Below are positions 27,718-35,506 of a stretch of 64,000 nucleotides of DNA, one piece after another (within the stretch, counting starts at the first letter, position 1; every line of letters starts with the position of its first letter). The position numbers were made by a program, and so were the translations under genes. The DNA is from an uncultured Collinsella sp. (lineage in GTDB: Bacteria > Actinomycetota > Coriobacteriia > Coriobacteriales > Coriobacteriaceae): positions 1-64,000 of the forward strand of contig UQHO01000004.1 in the NCBI GenBank assembly GCA_900540995.1. Direction: 5' to 3'. The notes under the pieces are model-generated. The model did no database searches and was not told the DNA's origin. It was given only the letters and a program-made list of their open reading frames with translations.

Positions 27718-27752
27718 CAAAGGCGTTCTCCCCTACGGAGGGCGCCTTTTTT
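27718..27752 (+). terminator. Intrinsic terminator after rpmB
   Basis: AAGGCG and CGCCTT arms with an inner CTCC/GGAG stem, followed by six Ts. It lies 68 bases past the rpmB stop and directly abuts the left end of the repeat-flanked transposase element. Confidence 0.93.
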
Positions 27753-27753
27753 G

Positions 27754-27814
27754 CACTCATTGGGGACAGACTTACATGAGTGTTTTCATGCATTGGGGAC
27801 AGACGTAACGCATG
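27754..27814 (+). repeat. Left pair of REP-like units flanking the transposase
   Basis: There are two copies of a core with CATTGGGGACAGAC. Unit 1 (27754-27782) is closed by CACTCAT/ATGAGTG and unit 2 (27787-27814) by CATGC/GCATG, so each can fold into a hairpin. Unit 1 matches the reverse complement of 28767-28795 at 27 of 29 positions. Confidence 0.85.
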
Positions 27815-27837
27815 CCGGCAGCGGTTCGGCCCCTGCC

Positions 27838-28614
27838 TCAGGCCGCCTCGTTCCAGCCTGTGGTGGCCTTGGTTACGCTTGTAGCGCCGATACCGGTGAT
27901 ACGGGCAATTTGCTTGACCGTGAGATGGGCCCGCCTGAGCCTTAGCAGACAGGCATCGCGTTCGGGGCGTGGCAGGGCCTTGAGCAGCGCAGGATCAATG
28001 CTCGGCAGGGCCTCGTGTGCGACGGTAAGGGCATCCTCGTCTGGAATCCGTCGACGCGGAAGAATCTCAACTGACCAGATCCGCTCGGCAACTTCCTTAA
28101 GATGCTCGCAATAGCGACGGGAACCCCCGACAATATCGAGCATGGGGGCCGCATCGCAGATACCAAAGGGATCGTATCCCAGCTGGTATGCCTTGTAGCT
28201 TGACCAGCGGTAGGCATCAAGCGAGTCGAGCGCACCTTTCACGGGATTGAGATGGATATAATCGAGCAACTGCACCGCCTGCGTGTCCGACTCGACCGCG
28301 ACCCGCGAATAGCGATTATCAAACAGGTGGCCCGTTCTTCCGGTTTTCCCATTGAAATACTTGGCATAGGCCGTCAGCGCGCACTGCATTGCCTTTGAAA
28401 GGTTGTCAAATGGGTCATCAACCATCAAATGGAAGTGGTTGTCCATAAGGCACCAGGCCAACACCGCCACGTCATGGCAAGCAAACCTGTCCGAGATGTC
28501 CGATAAGAAACGATATCGGTCAGAGTCATCTTCAAAAATGATCTGTTTGGAGTTGCCACGGTCAAAGACGTGGTAATAGCCGGTGAGCGAAATTTCGCGG
28601 GCGCATCGGGGCAT
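27838..28614 (-). CDS. REP-associated tyrosine transposase (IS200-like Y1 family)
   Basis: The 258-residue protein belongs to the HUH single-strand transposase superfamily. It shows GYYHVFDRGNSKQIIFEDD, the HUH motif in MDNHFHLMV, YAKYFNGKTGRTGHLFDNRY, and DYIHLNPVKGALDSLDAYRWSSY, all typical of RAYTs. A Lys/Arg-rich C-terminal part resembles a DNA-binding helix-turn-helix (LTVKQIARITGIGATSVTKA). The ATG at 28614 follows AAGGAG. Paired REP-like repeats in inverted orientation flank the gene. It looks intact, and RAYTs are often domesticated to spread or maintain REP sequences. Confidence 0.9.
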   Translation of the reverse strand: MPRCAREISLTGYYHVFDRGNSKQIIFEDDSDRYRFLSDISDRFACHDVAVLAWCLMDNHFHLMVDDPFDNLSKAMQCALTAYAKYFNGKTGRTGHLFDNRYSRVAVESDTQAVQLLDYIHLNPVKGALDSLDAYRWSSYKAYQLGYDPFGICDAAPMLDIVGGSRRYCEHLKEVAERIWSVEILPRRRIPDEDALTVAHEALPSIDPALLKALPRPERDACLLRLRRAHLTVKQIARITGIGATSVTKATTGWNEAA

Positions 28615-28743
28615 GGTCTCTCCTTTCAAAGCCGTACAGGCAACACCTAAAAGGAGAGAAGGAACGCGAAATGCTGAGCCTGTGACCTATTTATATACAA
28701 TGAACGACAAAAACATGCCCAAAACGACAAAATGACAAATCGA

Positions 28744-28795
28744 TGTCTGTCCCAAATGAGTGAAAGCACACATATAAGTCTGTCCCCAATGAGTG
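28744..28795 (-). repeat. Right pair of REP-like units flanking the transposase
   Basis: Inverted copies of the left units. The inner one has TGTCTGTCCCAAATGAGTG (28744-28762). The outer one, 28767-28795, is the 27/29 inverted match of the left outer unit. They bound an element of about 1,042 bp. Confidence 0.85.
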
Positions 28796-28887
28796 TAATG
28801 AACAAACAATGAACAAACTCCACACCATAGCCATGGGGAAACTAGGAATTCGCCCGGAGAAGACGTTCGGCTTTTAGTTAAATGGTT

Positions 28888-28915
28888 AAAACGCTTCAGT
28901 TTATTGAAGCGTTTT
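28888..28915. promoter_or_regulatory. 28-bp inverted repeat upstream of adhE
   Basis: AAAACGCTTCA and TGAAGCGTTTT, perfect 11-bp arms with a 6-base centre, 93 bases before the adhE start and 45 bases upstream of its -10. No gene ends here on either strand, so an operator is more likely than a terminator. It does not match the Rex consensus TTGTGAA/TTCACAA. Confidence 0.5.
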
Positions 28916-28959
28916 AGTGTGCCTTTTAGAGGAATCTGACCGTTCGCCGAATAATTTCT

Positions 28960-28968
28960 TGCTATCAT
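28960..28968 (+). promoter_or_regulatory. Extended -10 promoter of adhE
   Basis: TGCTATCAT, 40 bases before the adhE ATG. It is identical to the extended -10 element in front of rpsB. Confidence 0.6.
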
Positions 28969-29008
28969 GCAAGGCGTAGGGTAAATCTCCGATCGCAAGG
29001 AGACACAA

Positions 29009-31657
29009 ATGGTGAAAAAGTCACCGGAAAACACTACTCCCGCAATTGTGGACAACGTAGAGGCGCTTGAGGCTAAGCTCGCTCAGATGCGAGAGGCCCA
29101 GGCGCTTTTTGCTACGTACACGCAGGAGCAGGTCGACAAGATCTTCTATGAGGCCGCCATGGCCGCCAACAAGGCTCGTATCCCGTTGGCGAAGATGGCC
29201 ATCGAGGAGACCGGCCGCGGCGTTCTTGAGGACAAGGTCATCAAGAACCACTACGCCGCAGAGTACATCTACAACGCTTACAAGAACACCAAGACCTGTG
29301 GTGTCCTGGAGCGCGACGAGGCTTATGGCATCACCAAGATCGCCGAGCCCATCGGTATCGTGGGCGCCGTCATCCCGACGACCAACCCCACCTCCACTGC
29401 GATCTTCAAGACGCTGATCAGCCTGAAGACCCGCAACGCCATCATCATCTCCCCGCACCCGGCTGCCGCCAAGTGCACCATCGCCGCCGCTAAGCTCGTG
29501 CTTGACGCCGCCGTCAAGGCCGGCGCCCCCGAGGGCATCATCGGCTGGGTCGATGTCCCCTCCATCGAGCTGACCAACATGGTCATGCGCGACGTCGACA
29601 TCATCCTCGCCACCGGTGGCCCGGGCATGGTCAAGGCCGCCTACTCCTCGGGCAAGCCCGCCCTGGGCGTTGGCGCCGGTAACACCCCGGTCGTCATCGA
29701 CGACACCGCCGACGTGCTGCTCGCCGTCAACTCCATCATCCACTCCAAGACCTTCGACAACGGCATGATCTGCGCTTCCGAGCAGTCCGTGACCGTCATC
29801 GACACCATCTATGACCAGGTTAAGGCCGAGTTCCAGAAGCGCGGCTGCTACTTCGTCAAGCAGGGTGCCGAGATGGAGGCCCTGCGTGCCGCCATGTTCA
29901 AGAACGGCGCCCTCGATCACCGCATTCCCGGCATGGCTGCCGCCAAGATCGCCGAGCTCGCCGGCATCGAGGTTCCCGCCAAGACCAAGATCCTGATCGC
30001 CGAGGTCACCTCCACCGACCCCGCCAAGGAAGAGTTCTCCCACGAGAAGCTCTCCCCGGTCCTGGCCATGTATCACGCCAAGGACTTCCAGGAGGCCGTC
30101 GACAAGGCCGAGCACCTGGTGCTCGCCGGTGGCCCGGGCCACACCGCCTCTCTGTACGTGCACCCCGCCCAGGCCGAGAAGATCAGTCTGTTCGAGCACG
30201 TCATGAAGGCCTGCCGTATCGTCATCAACACCCCGTCCTCGCACGGCGGCATCGGTGACCTGTACAACTTTGGCATGAAGCCGTCTCTGACCCTGGGCTG
30301 CGGCTCCTGGGGCGGCAACTCCGTCTCCGAGAACGTTGGGGTGAAGCACTTGATCAACGTTAAGACTGTGGCCGAGCGCCGTGAGAACATGCTGTGGTTC
30401 CGCGCTCCCGAGAAGGTCTACTTCAAGAAGGGTTCCACGCCCGTCGCCCTCGACGAGCTCGGTACCGTCATGGGCAAGAAGCGCGCCTTCATCGTCACCG
30501 ACCAGTTCCTCTTCAAGAATGGCAACACCCGCGCCATCGAGGCCAAGCTCGACGAGATGGGCATCGCCCACGACTGCTTCTACGACGTCGAGCCCGATCC
30601 GTCGCTGCAGTGCGCACGTCGCGGCGCCAAGCAGATGGCTCTCTTTGAGCCTGACGTGATCATCGCCGTCGGCGGTGGCTCCGCTATGGACGCCGGCAAG
30701 ATCATGTGGATGATGTACGAGCACCCCGAGTGCAAGTTTGAGGACATGGCCATGGACTTCATGGACATCCGCAAGCGTATCTTCACTTTCCCCGAGATGG
30801 GCAAGAAGGCCTACTTCGTCGCCGTCCCGACCTCTTCGGGTACCGGCTCCGAGTGCACGCCGTTCGCCATCATCACCGACAAGGAGACCGGCATCAAGTG
30901 GCCGCTCGCCGACTACGCGCTGCTCCCCAACATGGCTATCGTCGACGCCGACAACTGCATGACCGCCCCGCGCGGCCTGACCGCTGCCTCCGGCATCGAC
31001 GTCATGACCCACGCCATCGAGTCCTACGTCTCCATCATGGCTTCCGACTACACCAAGGGCCTCTCCGAGCGCGCTGCTAAGCTCGTCTTCGAGAACCTGC
31101 CCTCCAGCTTCACGAACGGCGCCAAGGACCCGCATGCCCGCGAGGAGATGCACAACGCCTCTTGCATGGCCGGTATGGCCTTCGCCAACGCCTTCCTGGG
31201 CCTCAACCACTCCATGGCTCACAAGCTCGGCGCCTTCCATCACCTGCCCCACGGCCTCGCCAACGCCGTCATCCTGACCCGCGTTATGCGCTACAACGCC
31301 GCTGAGGCTCCCGTCAAGATGGGCACCTTCTCCCAGTATCCTTACCCCAACGCGCTGCACAACTACGCCGAGATGGCCAAGTACTGCGGCATCGAGGGCA
31401 AGGACGACAAGGAGGTCTTCGAGAACTTCATCACGAAGCTCGAGGAGCTCAAGGACTTCATCGGCGTCAAGAAGACCATCGCCGACTACGGTGTTGACGA
31501 GCAGTACTTCCTCGACACCCTCGACGAGATGACCGAGCAGGCATTCAACGACCAGTGCACCGGCGCCAACCCTCGCTACCCGCTCATGAGCGAGATCAAG
31601 GAGCTCTACCTGGACGCCTACTACGGCCGCGAGCCTCAGGATTACGCCGTCTGCTAG
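29009..31657 (+). CDS. adhE: Bifunctional acetaldehyde-CoA / alcohol dehydrogenase
   Basis: Reduces acetyl-CoA to acetaldehyde and then ethanol with two NADH, a main electron sink in fermentation. The 882-residue protein has an N-terminal aldehyde dehydrogenase domain (to about 440) with catalytic Cys in NGMICASEQS. The C-terminal iron-dependent alcohol dehydrogenase has AVGGGSAMDAGK and the metal-binding LNHSMAHKLGAFHHLPHG. AAGGAG lies 6 bases before ATG 29009. Codon use is extreme (nearly all C/G-ending), a sign of high expression. AdhE is known to form spirosome filaments. Confidence 0.97.
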   Translation: MVKKSPENTTPAIVDNVEALEAKLAQMREAQALFATYTQEQVDKIFYEAAMAANKARIPLAKMAIEETGRGVLEDKVIKNHYAAEYIYNAYKNTKTCGVLERDEAYGITKIAEPIGIVGAVIPTTNPTSTAIFKTLISLKTRNAIIISPHPAAAKCTIAAAKLVLDAAVKAGAPEGIIGWVDVPSIELTNMVMRDVDIILATGGPGMVKAAYSSGKPALGVGAGNTPVVIDDTADVLLAVNSIIHSKTFDNGMICASEQSVTVIDTIYDQVKAEFQKRGCYFVKQGAEMEALRAAMFKNGALDHRIPGMAAAKIAELAGIEVPAKTKILIAEVTSTDPAKEEFSHEKLSPVLAMYHAKDFQEAVDKAEHLVLAGGPGHTASLYVHPAQAEKISLFEHVMKACRIVINTPSSHGGIGDLYNFGMKPSLTLGCGSWGGNSVSENVGVKHLINVKTVAERRENMLWFRAPEKVYFKKGSTPVALDELGTVMGKKRAFIVTDQFLFKNGNTRAIEAKLDEMGIAHDCFYDVEPDPSLQCARRGAKQMALFEPDVIIAVGGGSAMDAGKIMWMMYEHPECKFEDMAMDFMDIRKRIFTFPEMGKKAYFVAVPTSSGTGSECTPFAIITDKETGIKWPLADYALLPNMAIVDADNCMTAPRGLTAASGIDVMTHAIESYVSIMASDYTKGLSERAAKLVFENLPSSFTNGAKDPHAREEMHNASCMAGMAFANAFLGLNHSMAHKLGAFHHLPHGLANAVILTRVMRYNAAEAPVKMGTFSQYPYPNALHNYAEMAKYCGIEGKDDKEVFENFITKLEELKDFIGVKKTIADYGVDEQYFLDTLDEMTEQAFNDQCTGANPRYPLMSEIKELYLDAYYGREPQDYAVC

Positions 31658-31674
31658 TTTTAGCACGGTTTTTA

Positions 31675-31712
31675 ACGGCGGGGGTGCACGGGTGTTTCAC
31701 ACCCCCCCGCCG
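31675..31712 (+). terminator. Strong G/C hairpin between adhE and the kinase gene
   Basis: ACGGCGGGGGTG pairs with CACCCCCCCGCCGT, leaving a short loop. No T-run follows, so it may stabilise the adhE 3' end or terminate only partly before the downstream kinase gene. Confidence 0.5.
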
Positions 31713-31745
31713 TCGCTTCTATCGCATCGTTGAAAGGATGCAACC

Positions 31746-32510
31746 ATGCTGCTACCCGATTCCAAGACCGAGCTCGTCCGCCGTGGCAACAAGGTCGTTT
31801 ACGACCTGGGCGACAAGATCGTCAAGGTCTTTAACGAGACCAAGCCTGTCTCCGACGTGTTCAACGAGGCTTTGAATCTTGCCCGCATCAATGAGTGCGG
31901 CATCCGCAGCCCCAAGGCTCTCGAGGTTTCCCAGCTCGAGAACGCCAACGGCTGGGCGCTCGTGACCGAGAAGGTTCCGGGCACTACCCTTGCCGAGAAG
32001 ATGACTGCCGAGCCCCAGCGCTTTGGTGAGTATCTCGAGATGTTCGTCGACCTCCAGATCGAGATCCACGGCTACACCTCCCCGCTGCTCAACCGTCAGC
32101 GCGACAAGTTCGCCCGCATGATCGACAGCCTTGATCAGCTCAATGCCACCACGCGCTACAACCTTCAGGAGCGTCTGGACGGCATGACCAAGGAGTTCAA
32201 GGTCTGCCACGGCGACTTCAACCCCTCCAACGTCATCGTCGGCGACGACGGCCAGCTCTATGTGTGCGACTGGGCACACGCCACCCAGGGCTCCCCTGCT
32301 GCCGACGTTGCCACCACCTACCTGCTCTTCGCCCTCAACAGCAAGGATCAGGCCGAGGCCTACCTGGAGCTCTACTGCGACCGCGCCGACATGCCCATGC
32401 AGGTCGTGCGTCAGTGGACGAGCATCGTCGCCGCTTCCGAGCTCGCTCGTAAGCGCAACGTGAACGATGAGTTCCTGAAGAACTGGATCGACGTCGTCGA
32501 TTATCAGTAA
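31746..32510 (+). CDS. Aminoglycoside phosphotransferase-fold kinase of unknown substrate
   Basis: The 254-residue protein has the APH/choline-kinase fold: a degenerate N-lobe (MLLPDSKTELVRRGNKVVYDLG, then IVKVFNE), the catalytic loop VCHGDFNPSNVIV (HGDxxxxN) near residue 155, and the metal-binding DWAHAT. It probably phosphorylates a small molecule; no antibiotic role is implied. It follows adhE by 88 bases and has a GAAAGGATGC ribosome site. Codon use is as biased as in adhE, suggesting strong expression. A clear terminator follows. Confidence 0.85.
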   Translation: MLLPDSKTELVRRGNKVVYDLGDKIVKVFNETKPVSDVFNEALNLARINECGIRSPKALEVSQLENANGWALVTEKVPGTTLAEKMTAEPQRFGEYLEMFVDLQIEIHGYTSPLLNRQRDKFARMIDSLDQLNATTRYNLQERLDGMTKEFKVCHGDFNPSNVIVGDDGQLYVCDWAHATQGSPAADVATTYLLFALNSKDQAEAYLELYCDRADMPMQVVRQWTSIVAASELARKRNVNDEFLKNWIDVVDYQ

Positions 32511-32543
32511 AATCTGAGCGATTCATTTCGCATCGGAGGCACA

Positions 32544-32585
32544 AAGGAAAACCCCGCAGCTCATATGGGCTGTGGGGTTTTCCTT
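32544..32585 (+). terminator. Intrinsic terminator after the kinase gene
   Basis: AAAACCCCGCAGC and GCTGTGGGGTTTT arms are followed by CCTTT. It lies about 35 bases past the stop and ends the adhE-kinase unit. Confidence 0.88.
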
Positions 32586-32610
32586 TACCCGTCGAGCTTA
32601 TTCGCGCAAC

Positions 32611-32657
32611 AAAATAGACTGCTCCGCATCTCTTCCTAAGAGAGATACGGAGCAGTC
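32611..32657 (-). terminator. Intrinsic terminator after proS
   Basis: Minus-strand arms GACTGCTCCG and CGGAGCAGTC, with an inner ATCTCT/AGAGAT stem, are followed by TATTTTGTT. It closes the pyrH-to-proS run and faces the kinase terminator. Confidence 0.9.
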
Positions 32658-32688
32658 CCGCAATTACATCTAATAGCAGAAACGTCGA

Positions 32689-34410
32689 TTAACGGCGGGC
32701 CGCCTTAACAAGCTCGGCAACCTTGGCGACGACCTCGTCAATCGCCACGTCCTCGCGCTCGCCCGTGGCACGGTCCTTGAGCTCAACGGTGCCATTCTTA
32801 AGGCCACGCTTGCCAAGCACCACCTGATACGGGAATCCCATAAGGTCGTTATCGGCAAACTTAAAGCCGGGACGCTCGTCACGGTCGTCGACGACGACCT
32901 CGATACCCTCGGCGCACAAGCCCTCGACGATTTGGTCGCAGACGGTTGCGCACTCCTCCTTCTTGGGATCGAGCGGAATCACAGCGACCTCGTACGGGGC
33001 AACGGAAACCGGCCAGACGATACCGTGCTCGTCGTTGTGCTGCTCCACGACGGCAGCAAGCGAGCGGGACACGCCCACGCCGTAGCAACCCATGATAAGC
33101 GGCTTCTCCTTGCCGTCCTCGTCCATAAAGGTGGCGCCCATGGCCTCGGAATACTTGGTACCCAGCTGGAAGACCTGCGAGACCTCGATGCCGCGAGCAG
33201 CAGAGAGCGGCTTGCCGCAGTGCGGGCAGGGATCGCCGGCAACGACGGTTACCAGGTCGGCCCACTCGTCGACGGTAAAGTCGCGCTCGGGGCAGGCACC
33301 GGTAAAGTGATAATCGACCTCGTTGGCACCGCAGGTCCACTGCTTGGACTCGCGCAGGCTCTCGTCGCACACCAGGCGAATGCCCTCGGGCAGGTTAACC
33401 GGTCCGATAAAGCCCTTATGCAGACCGTAGGTCTGGAGCTCCTCATCAGTCATCATGCGATAGTCCTTGCCAAAGACATGCTCGGCCTTGCAATCGTTGA
33501 GCTCGTGGTCACCCGGAACAATGGCCACGACGGGCTTGCCCTCGGCGTCGATGAGTGCCAGAGACTTGCGCGTACCGTTCTCGGGGAAGCCAAAGAACTT
33601 GGCGACGGCCTCAATGGTACCCATACCCGGAGTCTCGACCTTGGTGAGCGTGCCGTCGCCGGGGCCCTCGGTCACAACGACCTTGGTGCTTGCAGCCTCG
33701 TCATCGGCAGCAAAGCCGCAATCGTCGCAGTAGACGAGCGAGGCCTCGCCGGCGTCAGCCAGAGCCATGTACTCGACGGAGGTGTCGCCGCCGATCTCGC
33801 CGGAGTCGGCGACAACGGGTAGAGCCTTGATGTAGCAGCGCTCGCAGATGTTGGCGTAGGCCTGCTTCATCTTGTCGTACTCCTCCTGCAGGCTCTCCTG
33901 CGTGGCGGAGAAGCTGTAGGCATCCTTCATGATGAACTCGCGACCGCGCATCAGACCAAAGCGGGGGCGGAACTCGTCGCGGAACTTATCCTGGATATGG
34001 TAGAGGTTGACGGGCAGCTGCTTATAGGAGCGCAGCTCATTGCGCACCAGGGCGGTGACAGTCTCCTCGTGGGTGGGGCCCAGCACGAACTCGCGACCAT
34101 GACGGTCGTCAAAGCGCACAAGCTCCTTGCCATAGGCATCGATACGGCCGGACTCACGCCACAACTCGGCATCGACCATGATAGGCATCATAAGCTCCTG
34201 GGCGCCGGCGGTGTCCATCTCGTCGCGCACGATGTTCTCAATCTTGCGAATCGAGCGCCATGCGAGCGGCAGGTAGGAATACAGACCGGCGGCCTCCTTG
34301 CGGATCATGCCGGCACGGAGCAGCAGGCGGTGGCTGGCGAGCTCAGCGTCCGCCGGATCCTCTTTAAGCGTCGGCGCATAGAGCTTAGACATATACATTG
34401 CTCGGGTCAT
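32689..34410 (-). CDS. proS: Prolyl-tRNA synthetase
   Basis: Charges tRNA-Pro. The 573-residue bacterial-type enzyme has class II motifs (motif 2 region FRDEFRPRFGLMRGREFIMKDAYSF, motif 3 GCYGVGVSR). An inserted YbaK-like editing domain (SLALIDAEGKPVVAIVPGDHELN) lies between motifs 2 and 3, followed by the anticodon-binding domain. Cys pairs CDDC and CPHC flank the insertion. ATG 34410 has GAGGAG upstream and directly follows the ispG stop. No T-box is seen, and it shares the ispG transcript. Confidence 0.97.
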   Translation of the reverse strand: MTRAMYMSKLYAPTLKEDPADAELASHRLLLRAGMIRKEAAGLYSYLPLAWRSIRKIENIVRDEMDTAGAQELMMPIMVDAELWRESGRIDAYGKELVRFDDRHGREFVLGPTHEETVTALVRNELRSYKQLPVNLYHIQDKFRDEFRPRFGLMRGREFIMKDAYSFSATQESLQEEYDKMKQAYANICERCYIKALPVVADSGEIGGDTSVEYMALADAGEASLVYCDDCGFAADDEAASTKVVVTEGPGDGTLTKVETPGMGTIEAVAKFFGFPENGTRKSLALIDAEGKPVVAIVPGDHELNDCKAEHVFGKDYRMMTDEELQTYGLHKGFIGPVNLPEGIRLVCDESLRESKQWTCGANEVDYHFTGACPERDFTVDEWADLVTVVAGDPCPHCGKPLSAARGIEVSQVFQLGTKYSEAMGATFMDEDGKEKPLIMGCYGVGVSRSLAAVVEQHNDEHGIVWPVSVAPYEVAVIPLDPKKEECATVCDQIVEGLCAEGIEVVVDDRDERPGFKFADNDLMGFPYQVVLGKRGLKNGTVELKDRATGEREDVAIDEVVAKVAELVKAARR

Positions 34411-35493
34411 TTATTTCTCCTCAATAAGCTTGTCGACCTCTGCCATAAGCGCGTCGACAATTTGGTCCTCAGCTACTTTACCAATGATCTGGCCATGCGA
34501 AAAGAGCAAGGCCTGACCACGTCCGCAAGCAACGCCCAGGTCGGCATCAGAAGCCTCACCGGGGCCATTAACGGCACATCCCATGACGGCAATCGAAAGC
34601 GGCGCGGAATAGTTCTTAAGCCGCTCGGTGACCTCCTCGGCGATGGGAATGAGGTTAACCTGGCAGCGGGCGCACGTGGGGCACGAGACAATCTCGGGAC
34701 CACGGCGACGCAGGCCCAGCGACTGTAGAATTCCCCATGCGACCGGCGGCTCCTCAACCGGATCGGCCGTGAGCGACACACGCATGGTGTCGCCAATGCC
34801 TTCGGAAAGCAAGATACCCAAGCCTACAGAGCTCTTGATGGTGCCCTGAAGCTTGGTCCCCGCCTCCGTCACGCCCAGGTGAAGCGGAACGTGGGGAATC
34901 TCACGTGACAGGGCTCGATAGGTATCGAGCGTCGTTTGCACGCTATGGGCCTTGGCCGAAAGCACAATATTCGTAAAGCCACGATCCTCAAAGTGCTTGA
35001 CGAAGCGCTCGCTCGACATCACGAGCTTTTCGGGCTGCGTGAGGTCGTCGCGCTCGGCAATATCTTGCTCAAGCGAGCCCGCGTTCACGCCAATGCGAAT
35101 CGCACAGCCCGCGGCACCCGCAGCATCGATCACCGCGTCAACCTTGACCCAATCGCCGATATTGCCGGGATTGATGCGCAGCTTGGCGGCACCGGCCTCA
35201 ACGGCACCAATGGCGAGCTTATGGTTAAAGTGGATATCGGCGACAATCGGCACCGGAGACTCGGCACAGATGGTGCGGAAGCCCTCAAGCGCGGCCTCGG
35301 AGGGCACGCTCACGCGCACGATATCGCAGCCAGCCTGCGCCAACGCGCACACTTGCGCAAGCGTTGCCTGGGCATCAGCGGTATCGGTGCAGGTCATAGA
35401 TTGGACCACCACCGGCGCGCCGCCACCGATCTGCACGCCGCCCACATGCACGGGGCGCGTCAGCTCGCGAGGCAAAGGATGGGATAAAGACAA
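34411..35493 (-). CDS. ispG: 4-hydroxy-3-methylbut-2-enyl-diphosphate synthase
   Basis: Penultimate enzyme of the MEP isoprenoid pathway, a [4Fe-4S] protein. The 360-residue product has the TIM-barrel N-half (VVVQSMTCTDTADAQATL, RINPGNIGD) and C-terminal cluster cysteines in CPTCARC and MGCAVNGPGEAS. TTG 35493 is preferred since AGGGGAG lies 8 bases upstream; GTG 35502 is in frame but too close to that site. It sits between rseP and proS, with dxr in the same run. Confidence 0.94.
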   Translation of the reverse strand: MSLSHPLPRELTRPVHVGGVQIGGGAPVVVQSMTCTDTADAQATLAQVCALAQAGCDIVRVSVPSEAALEGFRTICAESPVPIVADIHFNHKLAIGAVEAGAAKLRINPGNIGDWVKVDAVIDAAGAAGCAIRIGVNAGSLEQDIAERDDLTQPEKLVMSSERFVKHFEDRGFTNIVLSAKAHSVQTTLDTYRALSREIPHVPLHLGVTEAGTKLQGTIKSSVGLGILLSEGIGDTMRVSLTADPVEEPPVAWGILQSLGLRRRGPEIVSCPTCARCQVNLIPIAEEVTERLKNYSAPLSIAVMGCAVNGPGEASDADLGVACGRGQALLFSHGQIIGKVAEDQIVDALMAEVDKLIEEK

Positions 35494-35506
35494 TCCAAAC
35501 ACTCCC

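Noticed and set aside
27838..28614. Ordinary IS200/IS605 insertion
   Set aside because: The protein has the longer RAYT form with a C-terminal DNA-binding part and paired inverted REP-like flanks; no tnpB partner is present.
28888..28915. Rex operator upstream of adhE
   Set aside because: The arms do not match TTGTGAA/TTCACAA; only the general position fits.
29021..31666. An 881-codon open frame antisense to adhE
   Set aside because: A codon-bias shadow of adhE with low-complexity composition and no recognisable domain. Its length reflects the strict NNC/NNG use of adhE.
31746..32510. Aminoglycoside resistance gene
   Set aside because: It has the APH fold but only weak family-level motifs and a chromosomal setting behind adhE with host-like codon use; no resistance function is supported.
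34411..34420. T-box or separate promoter for proS
   Set aside because: proS starts directly after the ispG stop, leaving no room.
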